DNA of 64,000 nt, from the NCBI RefSeq assembly GCF_030056665.1, contig NZ_JASHIG010000006.1. One strand, 5' to 3'. The position numbers and the translations under genes were made by a program. Below the pieces are notes generated by a model. It was not told the DNA's origin, searched no databases, and saw only the letters and a list, made by a program, of their open reading frames with translations. This stretch comes from Flectobacillus roseus (GTDB lineage Bacteria > Bacteroidota > Bacteroidia > Cytophagales > Spirosomataceae). Positions 19,656 to 28,104 of this stretch are shown here, piece by piece; positions within the stretch are counted from its first letter, which is position 1, and every line of letters begins with the position of its first letter.

Positions 19656-20873
19656 TTAAATAAACATTTGCTGTAGTAGGTATCTTTTTTGTTTTTCAAG
19701 CTTCTCTAAGATTTGTTTTTCAGTCTGGACTTTTTGGTCAATCAAAGAAAAAAAGGAGGCAATTTGTTTTTGTTCTTCAAGAGGCGGAAACGGCACGGAT
19801 ATTTCAGAGAAATAAGTATAGCTAATCATTTTTCCATCTCGTATTCCTTCAAGTTTTTTGTTAAGTAGTTTTATATAATCTGATGTTTTAAAATAATATT
19901 TGTAAAAGTTGGGTTCAATTTCAACTTTACTCTTCAGAACAATATATGCTGGACTACAAATGCCTTTATAGTTAGAGTACTCTAAACCTCCTTGAAAGCT
20001 CCTCAAACTAATTATAAAATCACCTATTTCCACTACTTTATAGGTTTCTATACTTCTGTCTGTTACTGTAATTTGATAGTCTATCAAGTCTCTTGGAACA
20101 GCACCTTGTTCTTGTGTAATTGCTAATATCGGCAAATCAGAGTTATGGTTTTTATTAGAAATACTGTCAAACAATTCTCCTCCGTTTTTATAATCCCATA
20201 ATGGAAATTCTTTGTTGTTACGGTCTTTTAACTTTATTTTCTGTCTAAATATCTTTTCTTGTAATCCTAGGATTTGGGTTTTAAGATTTTCAATTATTTT
20301 GTTTTGGGTTGTTATCCTCTCATTAATTAGTGACAGAAATGCAGAAATCTGATTTTGTTCTTCCACGCTAGGGACTTTAAATTGAAAACTAGCATATTCT
20401 TGTGAATTAATACCAGGTTGTCCTGACCTCATCGACATTAATTTAACCCATTTGTTATATATTATAGTTTGAGTCTGAGCAAATATAAAATGAGCATTAT
20501 ATTTTTTTTTAATTCTTGCTCTTATGAGAAAACCAGCAAAATAAAGTTTTCCATCATTAAAATTATACAAGTATGTCTTACCAGTACTAGCACCAGTTCG
20601 AGCAAATAAAATGTCATTTTCCTGCACTAAATATTTATCTAATAACTCACCATCAGGAGAAACAGGAGAGTTTGATTTATATTCAGATGAGGATTCATCT
20701 ATGTCTGTAATCCTAATATATTTATTCTCCCCATCAAAGATTGTTGCAGCAGCATTCATACCATAATCAAGAGAACTAGAACAATCTCCCAACGTCTTGC
20801 TTTCCCACTCCCCTTGAAACTCCTTAAATCTTAAATTAGGAACATTACCTATTTTTAATTTTTTATTTTCCAT
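19656..20873 (-). CDS. hsdS: Type I restriction specificity subunit (expressed copy)
   Basis: The 405-residue protein has two target-recognition domains separated by a conserved coiled helix (INERITTQNKIIENLK, near residue 185-200) and closed by LEKQKRYLLQQMFI. It starts MENKKLKIGN ahead of IR1, so the start lies outside the invertible part and is always linked to hsdM, 46 nt upstream. The TRDs differ from those of the silent copy, while the conserved blocks are near identical. HsdS sets the bipartite DNA recognition site for both modification and restriction. Confidence 0.93.
   Translation of the reverse strand: MENKKLKIGNVPNLRFKEFQGEWESKTLGDCSSSLDYGMNAAATIFDGENKYIRITDIDESSSEYKSNSPVSPDGELLDKYLVQENDILFARTGASTGKTYLYNFNDGKLYFAGFLIRARIKKKYNAHFIFAQTQTIIYNKWVKLMSMRSGQPGINSQEYASFQFKVPSVEEQNQISAFLSLINERITTQNKIIENLKTQILGLQEKIFRQKIKLKDRNNKEFPLWDYKNGGELFDSISNKNHNSDLPILAITQEQGAVPRDLIDYQITVTDRSIETYKVVEIGDFIISLRSFQGGLEYSNYKGICSPAYIVLKSKVEIEPNFYKYYFKTSDYIKLLNKKLEGIRDGKMISYTYFSEISVPFPPLEEQKQIASFFSLIDQKVQTEKQILEKLEKQKRYLLQQMFI
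20289..20323 (-). repeat. Inner inverted repeat IR2, expressed hsdS side
   Basis: Reverse complement of 18908..18942, exact over 35 nt. Confidence 0.9.
20800..20845 (-). repeat. Outer inverted repeat IR1, expressed hsdS side
   Basis: Reverse complement of 18389..18434, exact over 46 nt. It begins a few codons after the hsdS start. Confidence 0.92.
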
Positions 20874-20919
20874 CTTGATAATTCAAATTTCGTTATTAAA
20901 CACATTAAGGATATAAAAA

Positions 20920-22479
20920 TTAAAAAATAAGTCCTAACTCCTTGAAATAAACATCAATCTCTTTGTCCAACTCAGCTCTTTTACTCTCCAAAGATTTTAT
21001 TTCCTGCATGACAGCTTGAATGTCGATTTCATCCTGTTCCTCAAACGTATCTACATAACGAGGAATATTGAGGTTATAATCATTTTCGGCTACTTCTTCA
21101 AGTGTTGCTAGATGGCTGTATTTTTCAATTACAGTTCGGTTTCTGTAAGTGTCTACAATCTTATTGATATGTCCTTCTAGCAATACATTTTGATTTTTCA
21201 CTTTTTCAAACTCCCTGCTGGCATCGATAAATAGAATGTGGTCTGGGTCTTCCTTACATTTTTTGAATACTAGAATACACGTTGGAATACTGGTTCCGTA
21301 AAAGATATTAGCAGGCAAACCAATTACAGCATCTAAATAATTTTTCTGTTCGATAAGATATTTGCGAATATGCAACTCTGCGGCTCCTCTAAACAAAACA
21401 CCATGTGGTAACACTATTGCCATTGTACCGTTTTCCGCCAAATGATAAATCATGTGTTGGACAAAGGCAAAATCTGCTTTGCTTGCAGGAGCTAATTTAC
21501 CATACTGACTAAAGCGGTCATCATTTAAGAATAAAGGATTGGCACTCCAATTGGCTGAGAATGGGGGATTTGCAACGATAGCTTCAAATGGCATATCGTC
21601 CAAATGTTGTGGGTGTTCCAGCGTATCCTCTTGCTTGATGTCAAATTTGAGATAGTGTACTCCGTGGAGTATCATGTTCATTCTAGCAAGGTTATAGGTG
21701 GTGCGGTTCATTTCTTGCCCATAGAAATTATTGACATCTTTTACTTCGCGAGCAACACGTAACAATAATGAACCTGAGCCACAAGTAGGGTCATATACCG
21801 ATTTTAATCTATTTTTCCCTGTAGTAACAATTTTGGCTAAAATTTTAGAAACCTCTTGTGGGGTGTAAAACTCTCCTGCTTTTTTACCAGCACCACTGGC
21901 AAACTGACCGATTAAATATTCATAGGCATCTCCCAATACATCGAGTTCTGTTTGTTCTAACTTGAAGTCGATTTCATCTAGGTGACCCAACACTTTAGCA
22001 ATAATATCATTTCTAGCCTCAGCAGTTTTACCCAATTTTGTACTATTAAGATCCATGTCTTCAAATAGGTTGTCAAAGTCTTCTTCACTTTGCGTCCCCA
22101 TGGTACTTAATTGAATATTGGTTAGTATTTTTTGTAAATCTTCCAGAATAAAAGCATTAGTATCACTACTTCCTCTTTTAGCTATCTCGCTAAATAATTC
22201 TGAAGGTTTTAAAAAATAGCCCAATGTTTCCAGAAGGTCTTCACGTACTGCCTCAATATACTCTTGACCTTCAGGAGTATCCTCCTGTATCTCTCTAAAT
22301 TGAATATTGTCTTCCTTCAAAATGCAATTGGCTTCAATCTCCATTTTTTCAGACAAATATTTATAAAAAATGAATCCTAAGATATAATCTCGAAATTCAT
22401 CTGCATTCATTTTCCCTCTTAGTGTATTAGCAATGTTCCAAAGTTGTTGCTCTAATATTTTCTTTTGCTGTTCAGACAT
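20920..22479 (-). CDS. hsdM: Type I DNA methyltransferase M subunit
   Basis: The 519-residue protein carries an N-terminal helical HsdM domain (about 5-140). An N6-adenine methyltransferase domain follows, with SAM-binding DPTCGSGSLLL (near 230) and catalytic NPPF (near 301). The C-terminal helices probably contact HsdS. It methylates adenine in the site chosen by HsdS. It is the first gene of the hsdM-hsdS unit; the promoter should lie in 22480..22780. Confidence 0.95.
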   Translation of the reverse strand: MSEQQKKILEQQLWNIANTLRGKMNADEFRDYILGFIFYKYLSEKMEIEANCILKEDNIQFREIQEDTPEGQEYIEAVREDLLETLGYFLKPSELFSEIAKRGSSDTNAFILEDLQKILTNIQLSTMGTQSEEDFDNLFEDMDLNSTKLGKTAEARNDIIAKVLGHLDEIDFKLEQTELDVLGDAYEYLIGQFASGAGKKAGEFYTPQEVSKILAKIVTTGKNRLKSVYDPTCGSGSLLLRVAREVKDVNNFYGQEMNRTTYNLARMNMILHGVHYLKFDIKQEDTLEHPQHLDDMPFEAIVANPPFSANWSANPLFLNDDRFSQYGKLAPASKADFAFVQHMIYHLAENGTMAIVLPHGVLFRGAAELHIRKYLIEQKNYLDAVIGLPANIFYGTSIPTCILVFKKCKEDPDHILFIDASREFEKVKNQNVLLEGHINKIVDTYRNRTVIEKYSHLATLEEVAENDYNLNIPRYVDTFEEQDEIDIQAVMQEIKSLESKRAELDKEIDVYFKELGLIF

Positions 22480-22515
22480 TTGAAATAAGTGTTATTTGAC
22501 TAGTTTGTTTGTGCT

Positions 22516-22755
22516 TTAAGAAAATTCACTAAAGTAGTAAACTTTTAGCTTATAAACATCATGATTCGTAAAAATGGGGAGTATATGCGTCTTTAAGCTC
22601 TCCACAGCAAGTATTAAAATATACTTGTTATGATAGAGGGCATTTACTATAATTCTGAATTTTATAGTAATTGTAGATTTTAATTTTTCCAAATGTATTG
22701 AAGTTACTATATCAGAGAGCGTATTCTGGGAAAATAATCTCTCAACAGCATTCAT
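22516..22755 (-). CDS. Uncertain small ORF upstream of hsdM
   Basis: A 79-codon frame starting MNAVERLFSQNTLSD has no recognised domain. Its C-terminal part is rich in Ile, Tyr and Phe, as chance frames in AT-rich DNA often are. It lies 36 nt upstream of hsdM, so the 300-bp gap may instead be hsdM leader and promoter. Confidence 0.25.
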   Translation of the reverse strand: MNAVERLFSQNTLSDIVTSIHLEKLKSTITIKFRIIVNALYHNKYILILAVESLKTHILPIFTNHDVYKLKVYYFSEFS

Positions 22756-22784
22756 TTGATAATTGGTATATACAAAACTCGGTA

Positions 22785-22973
22785 TTAATCTGGTGGCATC
22801 CCTAGATGGTTTATGATTAACTCCACTTGCTTAGGAGTGAATATCCTCTGATTTTCAATCAGAACAAGATTCGAGATTAATCCAAGCCATTTATTAAAAG
22901 TAGGTAGGCTTACCTTATATTTTCGAGCTAACTCCGTTCTATTCATCGGAGGAAACTTATTTGTATCAGACAT
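22785..22973 (-). CDS. Small helix-turn-helix protein
   Basis: Starting at the second possible ATG, the product is 62 residues (MSDTNKFPPMNRTELARKY...). It contains an HTH-like segment (RTELARKYKVSLPTFNKWL) and a C-terminal helix FTPKQVELIINHLG, similar in style to small MerR/HTH-17 regulators of Bacteroidota elements. The longer start at 23039 would give 84 residues, but would cover a conserved-looking hairpin (22996..23035) and adds a Cys-rich, low-quality N-terminus. It follows the RepA-like gene and is probably part of the same module. Confidence 0.6.
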   Translation of the reverse strand: MSDTNKFPPMNRTELARKYKVSLPTFNKWLGLISNLVLIENQRIFTPKQVELIINHLGMPPD

Positions 22974-22995
22974 AATATTGAGAGCTTTTATACGC

Positions 22996-23035
22996 TCGCA
23001 TTCGCAGACCCATATATATGACTTTGCGAGTGCGA
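22996..23035. repeat. Hairpin between RepA-like and HTH genes
   Basis: TCGCATTCGCA (22996..23006) pairs with TGCGAGTGCGA (23025..23035), 10 of 11 positions plus a wobble. It lies just after the RepA-like stop and before the chosen start of the HTH gene. It may be a terminator/attenuator or an operator; there is no T run in the minus direction. Confidence 0.45.
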
Positions 23036-23040
23036 ACATG

Positions 23041-24171
23041 TTAAAATGGAATAATTAATTTGTAATGAGCACTCTTCCCCACCGTAAATCGTTCAATAAA
23101 TCCCTTGTCATCTAGTTCCTTGAGCCTATCCTCAACTATCCTCGAACCACAATCAAAAGCCTCCGTAATCATCTCAATCAACTCCTTTTTACTTTTGGGT
23201 TCCTTCATATTATCTGTAAGCCAATTTTGAATATCTGCTATCTGTGCTTTGCTTTTCTTCATGGCTAGCTTTTCATTAATGAAGTCACTGCTAGCAAGGA
23301 CTAACCCTTTTGATTCTTCTGAATACTGTACGTAAATTGGGTCTAACCTCTTAGTATTTCTTGAGTGTAAGAACTTTAAACGTATCAAGTCTGTATCGTT
23401 TCCTTGATTATCTTTTTCAAAGCCTATTTGAATAACTTGTGAAGCCTTATTATTCAATTCCGTACCTAGGTGTCCACGACCTTTGTCGTTGCCTGCTGAG
23501 GGATTTTCATGAATTACACAAAGAAAAGTAACATTATAGGTATTAATGGTTTCATTGAGCATGTCAACAAGTCTAAGGCTTTCTCTTACATCATTAAAGT
23601 TCTCAACGCAGTCAGTCACGACATCGAACACAATGAAGAGATTATATATCTCATATCGTGTCCTAAACCTTTTGATATACTCATTTAACGTATCAAACCT
23701 TTCACTTCGAGGAATATCAATTAACGATATGTAATCTAAATTTTCGGGTTTATCTTCTATAGAATAGCCTGAAAGTAGCTTGATTTTTTGAATAGCATAA
23801 GGAAATTGGTCATTGATATTACGTTCTGTATCGACATATAGCACAACTGATTTCTGCATTGCATTTCGTTTCATGCCTAGAAACCGATGGCTTGATTGGG
23901 TAATATCTCTTTGCAACATCAATCCACAAAAAATCTCCGTTAACCTTGATTTATGTACTCCCTTTTTACCTTGAATAATATTTATCGTGTTAGGAAAAAT
24001 AATACCTGTTTCATTATACGTAATGATGGGAGAACTAAATGCAATCGTTTTACAGCTATTAGATTGTATCTTTTCCTGTGTTGCCAGAATCTTTGCAAGG
24101 TTATCTTTTTCATAAACTACTCCGCTAACCTGTTCAGGATTGAGGTATTGCTTATATTTATCAATATTCAT
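23041..24171 (-). CDS. RepA/RecA-like AAA ATPase of mobile-element type
   Basis: Starting at Met5 of the longest frame, the product is 376 residues (MNIDKYKQYLNPEQ). It has a Walker A-like GKKGVHKSRL (near 90), Walker B-like LFIVFDVVTDC (near 185) and a C-terminal winged-helix-like part (SKKELIEMITEAFDCGSR). This matches the RecA-fold RepA/primase-helicase-like proteins common in Bacteroidota integrative elements. It probably supports element replication or transfer. The Walker A has His rather than Gly or Ser before Lys. It overlaps the end of the coiled-coil gene upstream, so the module reads as one minus-strand operon. Confidence 0.75.
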   Translation of the reverse strand: MNIDKYKQYLNPEQVSGVVYEKDNLAKILATQEKIQSNSCKTIAFSSPIITYNETGIIFPNTINIIQGKKGVHKSRLTEIFCGLMLQRDITQSSHRFLGMKRNAMQKSVVLYVDTERNINDQFPYAIQKIKLLSGYSIEDKPENLDYISLIDIPRSERFDTLNEYIKRFRTRYEIYNLFIVFDVVTDCVENFNDVRESLRLVDMLNETINTYNVTFLCVIHENPSAGNDKGRGHLGTELNNKASQVIQIGFEKDNQGNDTDLIRLKFLHSRNTKRLDPIYVQYSEESKGLVLASSDFINEKLAMKKSKAQIADIQNWLTDNMKEPKSKKELIEMITEAFDCGSRIVEDRLKELDDKGFIERFTVGKSAHYKLIIPF

Positions 24172-24580
24172 TATTTTCTTCATTTAGGGTTGTAAAACAT
24201 CGACTTAAAAGTAGATTAATGACATTATCTTGTAAATCATTACGCTCCCTTAACTCCTGATTTTGAAGTAGTAGCACTTGTTTTTCACACGTTAGTTTCG
24301 ATAAAAGTGAAGCGATTTGTGCCGTTTCTTCAAGATACGCCCTCTTTAGAAGTTGTACCATATCCAATAGACCAATGATTTGATTGATTTCTGTCTCTAA
24401 ATTTTTAATTCTCATAGAGACATCTTCCTTCATTTCATCAAAAAGCATTTTTCTTAGCTTTTCCAGATATTTACATTTAGCATCAAGTAATTTTTCTACA
24501 TGAAAAAAGCTTTGAGCAAATGCTTCCTCCCAATACAAAACAAAAGCTTTAGTGTTGGAGTACTTATGAGGATTATTCAT
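24161..24580 (-). CDS. Coiled-coil protein of the element replication module
   Basis: The 139-residue product is almost wholly helical with coiled-coil stretches (about 30-125). No domain is recognised. It overlaps the upstream HTH gene by 4 nt (ATGA) and the RepA-like gene downstream by about 11 nt, a tight operon. Its position between an excisionase-like HTH and a RepA-like ATPase suggests a structural or accessory role in replication or transfer of the element. Confidence 0.6.
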   Translation of the reverse strand: MNNPHKYSNTKAFVLYWEEAFAQSFFHVEKLLDAKCKYLEKLRKMLFDEMKEDVSMRIKNLETEINQIIGLLDMVQLLKRAYLEETAQIASLLSKLTCEKQVLLLQNQELRERNDLQDNVINLLLSRCFTTLNEENNEY

Positions 24581-24909
24581 CGTAAGCCTCCTTTCTTACC
24601 AAAACCCTCTTCTTCGATTTCCTTTCGAGTTTTCTTTTTACCAGACTCGACCCACTGGATAAGGTCTGCTTTGAAGAAAAGAATCTTCTTACCAATTTTT
24701 TGAAAAGGAATTTTCCTAGCGGAAGTAAATTGGTACAGTGTTGATTTCGGAATATTTAAAAATGAAGAAGCTTCATCTATCGACAAAGGCTTGTCGGCTG
24801 TTCCTAAAGATTTTGGTGTTTGCTCAGCAATGACTTGGCGAACGGAATGTTGAATTAGAGATACTAATTCTTCAGGAGTTACTAAGATTAATTTGGAGGA
24901 TATTTCCAT
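24577..24909 (-). CDS. Excisionase-like helix-turn-helix protein
   Basis: The 110-residue protein has an HTH-17/MerR-like domain in residues 40-92 (LSIDEASSFLNIPKSTLYQF, then KIPFQKIGKKILFF), the form seen in excisionase-family proteins of Bacteroidota elements. The C-terminal tail is basic. It is the first gene of the small module ending at 22785. It may control excision or the RepA-like operon. The promoter should lie in 24910..25048, but no consensus box was confirmed there. Confidence 0.8.
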   Translation of the reverse strand: MEISSKLILVTPEELVSLIQHSVRQVIAEQTPKSLGTADKPLSIDEASSFLNIPKSTLYQFTSARKIPFQKIGKKILFFKADLIQWVESGKKKTRKEIEEEGFGKKGGLR

Positions 24910-25048
24910 TTGTGTCGTCTACTCAGGGGGATTGTTCGTTGTCCCTTTCGATGACACAAAGTTTTATTGGTTTCTTGTGGTTGTTTATAGAGTTGTAGGG
25001 CTACTTTAAAAAGTTGTAGCCCCCTAAGTCACTCTATCTAACTGTTTA

Positions 25049-26062
25049 TCAATACATTAATCTTTTCAGAATTTTTTGGGTTACAACTTTGTCGGAATCT
25101 TCATATTCCTTCAAATTCATCTTTACCTTTAAGTTTTGTTTGCTATAGCCAGTAAGTACTTGAATAGCTTTATAGATATTTTCTTTAGACTGATAACTCT
25201 CATCCTTAAAAATCACCCTTTCTTTTCTCAGCAAATTAAACAGTAGCGCTGTTTGAGTTAGAGAAAGACTTGTGATATTATCACCTGCAATTCGTTCCTT
25301 AATTTTCGGCAATACAATTTCAACTTTTTTCCCATCTTTTTCATCCTCATCTTGTGTGGCTCCAATTAATTGGTATTCAGATTGAGGTATTAACTTCAAA
25401 TACTCCTGTCTTAAAATATGATTTAACTTAATTGCATAGTAAATAGAGAATATATCGCTGACAATCTTAATAATAATTTGAGCAACTGGTACTTCTCCTC
25501 TTTTCACACGCATGAATCTATTAAAAAGCTCATGAAGCCTTGGTCGAGAAACAATAAAGTTTCTCACTTTTTGCGGAGTCAAATTTTCTAATACATCAAA
25601 AGAAGGAAATGTATCAGGTATTTCGTTGACTAATGATAGATAAAACTTATCCGTTTCATTTAATTCTATCCATCTTGAGGTATTCTCAAATCCAAATCTA
25701 AGTTTATCAAGTTTCATTATAAGTCCCCCAAAAGTCTCATCACCTAACTCTTCAAGTATATCGAAATACTCATGTTCACTAAAAAGAATCTCATGTTCAT
25801 CAAGCTTTGATTCGATAAACTTTTTCTTTTGCTCGATAGTGACACAACGCTCCAATCTTCTAATTAATTGATTTTTATCTTGCTCAAACCATAACTCTTG
25901 TAACTTGAATTCAGCCTTGAAAAAAACTTGAAAGAACTCGATTAATTTGATAGATGCTAATGTATCTATAGCCTGCTCTGGAGAGGCTACCCCTTCAAAC
26001 TTATTAGTAAAGTACGACTGTACATATTCTGCATCAAATACCTTTGCAATTTGTGTAATCAT
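25049..26062 (-). CDS. Unknown protein downstream of the reverse transcriptase
   Basis: This 337-residue, mainly helical protein is not recognised. No signal peptide or membrane segment is seen. A C-terminal block (SLTQTALLFNLLRKE, then IQVLTGYSKQNLK) resembles small helical domains of some Bacteroidota element proteins, but the match is weak. It begins 26 nt after the reverse transcriptase stop on the same strand, so the two are probably co-expressed and may act together. It could be an effector or a structural partner of the RT; there is no sequence evidence for an enzyme. Confidence 0.7.
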   Translation of the reverse strand: MITQIAKVFDAEYVQSYFTNKFEGVASPEQAIDTLASIKLIEFFQVFFKAEFKLQELWFEQDKNQLIRRLERCVTIEQKKKFIESKLDEHEILFSEHEYFDILEELGDETFGGLIMKLDKLRFGFENTSRWIELNETDKFYLSLVNEIPDTFPSFDVLENLTPQKVRNFIVSRPRLHELFNRFMRVKRGEVPVAQIIIKIVSDIFSIYYAIKLNHILRQEYLKLIPQSEYQLIGATQDEDEKDGKKVEIVLPKIKERIAGDNITSLSLTQTALLFNLLRKERVIFKDESYQSKENIYKAIQVLTGYSKQNLKVKMNLKEYEDSDKVVTQKILKRLMY

Positions 26063-26088
26063 TTTTCTTCTTTATTTGGTCGATATTT

Positions 26089-27678
26089 TTAATACTTCAA
26101 ATGTCTTGACATAGCTAGGTTAAAAAGGGTTCTATGCTTGCGAATTTGATTCTTGATGGCATCTTCTCCCATTATCTTGCTTGCTCTTTTGATATATGAT
26201 AGATAATTACTCCGAAAATCCTTTTCTTTTTCAACCGATTCTATTCTATACTCACCAACCTCATTCACTTTAAGCGTTTTGAAGCGTCTTTTAATAATAG
26301 TTTTATTAAGGTTTGTATTGATATATAGCTTGTATAGTCGTTTCCTAAAAACAATGGGATTCCTTCCTTCTTTCTCTGCGATTTTAAGGGCTAATCTACT
26401 CTTTCTTTTCACTGTTGAAATCATTCTTCTATAAAATTTAGCCAGATTAGTTGATTTTATAAGTGTTTGATTTCCGTAAAATTCAAAACCTAAATAAACA
26501 AATGGAGCTTCCATTGTACAGACATGCTTTGTTAATTTGATGGCAGTAAGACGTGAGGCTTGTTTCCCAAAGGCTCTATAAGTGAACAAAAACTTTTCGG
26601 TTTTTTCAGTGCTAATTTTAACCAAACTATCTTTGATTGATTCAGTTACAAAATGTTCAATCTCATCTACATTTTCCTTTTTACATATCACTACAATGTC
26701 ATCAGAATACCGTCTGTAATAGCCACCTAACTCTCTGGTTACTTTTTGTAAGACTAATTTATCAAACTCAAGAAGATATAAATTTGCTAAAATTGCACTA
26801 ATGGGTAATCCTTGAGGAATCCCTGTTGGAGTGTTATCTTCACCTTTTCTAAATGGGAAACGATGAAGTCTAATTTCCTTATTCTTTACCTTATTTCTAA
26901 ATTCTTCTGGAGATTCAAAAAAGGCATTAAAACCTTGTTTATTCCTAATCTTTGCCAGCTTTTTTTCATCAAAAGGAGCTTTTCGCCCTCCCGAATTATT
27001 ACGGATACGGAGGTCATCTAACATGATGTAAGAAAATCGAGTCGAGGCTTTAAAGACGTTGTAATGGTCTTTAGGAAGTGTAGTTTCATTAATTAATTTA
27101 GCCCAAGCTTCTTTTAGTTTTACGTGATTAAGACTTGAAAAAAAACTTTTTATATCAAAGGCTAAAACCATACAATCTTCATTCTTACTTCGTGCTTTTA
27201 TTTCTTCAAAAACTTCATGGGCAAAGTGAATAGTACTTTTATGCTTACTATCTTTTTCTTCTGAAATCTTAATTTTTCGATATGCCAAAACACATTTTGA
27301 AAGCTCTTCATCTTTGGCTAATTCTTCCTCATATTTATCTTGTAATAAATGTGCATAATAACCAAAAATTAGTGCATCCATGTGGGTTGCGTAGTGCAAT
27401 GGGCGACTTTTGATGTGCTTTTGAGACTTACCCTTGCTATCCTGATAGCTATGGCATTTTTCCTTTTTTCGTTGGTCTAACACCGTTAGTTCAGGATTGG
27501 GCTTATATCTCCTTTCATCTATAGATGCATGGATAAGGGGAAAGAAAGCATACTTTGCAATATAGCTAGGATTACAAATTTTTGATAGGAGCTTTTGGGT
27601 ATTACTACGTACATCTATTTGGCGTGTAATATGTAAATATCCTCTGTTTTTAAGCCAATCGGGAGTTTTTATTCGCAT
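26089..27678 (-). CDS. Reverse transcriptase, probable defence-associated (DRT/UG-like) type
   Basis: The 529-residue protein has RT motifs: catalytic Asp175 in LAFDIKSFFSSL, IPQGLPISAILANLYL (287-302) and YSDD with Asp326/Asp327. There is an unusual long stretch (about 220-280) between motif A and the PQG motif. The N-terminus (HYATHMDALIFGYYA) and the lack of a group II intron maturase or HNH domain point to the unassigned/DRT RTs rather than intron RTs; the exact group cannot be set by eye. The gene is preceded by 0.4 kb without genes, where such RTs often have a template ncRNA, and followed by an unknown 337-residue partner. Confidence 0.85.
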   Translation of the reverse strand: MRIKTPDWLKNRGYLHITRQIDVRSNTQKLLSKICNPSYIAKYAFFPLIHASIDERRYKPNPELTVLDQRKKEKCHSYQDSKGKSQKHIKSRPLHYATHMDALIFGYYAHLLQDKYEEELAKDEELSKCVLAYRKIKISEEKDSKHKSTIHFAHEVFEEIKARSKNEDCMVLAFDIKSFFSSLNHVKLKEAWAKLINETTLPKDHYNVFKASTRFSYIMLDDLRIRNNSGGRKAPFDEKKLAKIRNKQGFNAFFESPEEFRNKVKNKEIRLHRFPFRKGEDNTPTGIPQGLPISAILANLYLLEFDKLVLQKVTRELGGYYRRYSDDIVVICKKENVDEIEHFVTESIKDSLVKISTEKTEKFLFTYRAFGKQASRLTAIKLTKHVCTMEAPFVYLGFEFYGNQTLIKSTNLAKFYRRMISTVKRKSRLALKIAEKEGRNPIVFRKRLYKLYINTNLNKTIIKRRFKTLKVNEVGEYRIESVEKEKDFRSNYLSYIKRASKIMGEDAIKNQIRKHRTLFNLAMSRHLKY

Positions 27679-28077
27679 CTTATAGGGTATTACTAATAGA
27701 AAATTAAACCTTAATAGTTAACAAGAGAGGTGTAACAGATAATTTTCAGACATAACACTCCGAAGAGTAAGACCAGTACCCAAATTCTTGAGTCACACTT
27801 AGTTTCAATAATATAAATTTGCTTAAATCTTTCAGTATTATGTTATTACTTATATTCAAGTGCATATTTATATATATAGATGTAAATGAAATAAGTACAA
27901 CTACTTTCAAATTATTTGGTGACAGTTGGATAAATCATTACAATCCATTTCCTGTATAATCTACATATACAGTAAAATTAAACTACATTAGATAGCTTAA
28001 TCTTTATAGTCCATTCCAGTTGTCTGAATCTTTCATGTTTTCCTATTAAGGCCTACACAAATATACATATTTTCAGT
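27679..28077. other. Noncoding stretch upstream of the reverse transcriptase, possible ncRNA locus
   Basis: No frame of note lies in this 399-bp AT-rich gap between the divergent RT and WYL genes. It must contain both promoters. A short inverted repeat (27952..27958 with 27966..27972) and several small dyads are present. By analogy with DRT2, DRT9 and retrons it may encode a structured RNA for the RT. That is inference; no conserved structure can be shown by eye. Confidence 0.35.
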
Positions 28078-28104
28078 ATGTTTGTGGAAAAACTATACTA
28101 TTTT

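Larger units (their letters stand above)
18389..20845. other. Predicted invertible hsdS segment
   Basis: Two hsdS reading frames face each other tail to tail. They share a 46-bp inverted repeat at their 5' ends (18389..18434 and 20800..20845) and a 35-bp inverted repeat in the central conserved region (18908..18942 and 20289..20323). Inversion at the outer pair would swap both target-recognition domains, and at the inner pair only the second, giving up to four HsdS specificities. Only the copy next to hsdM has a start codon. Confidence 0.85.
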
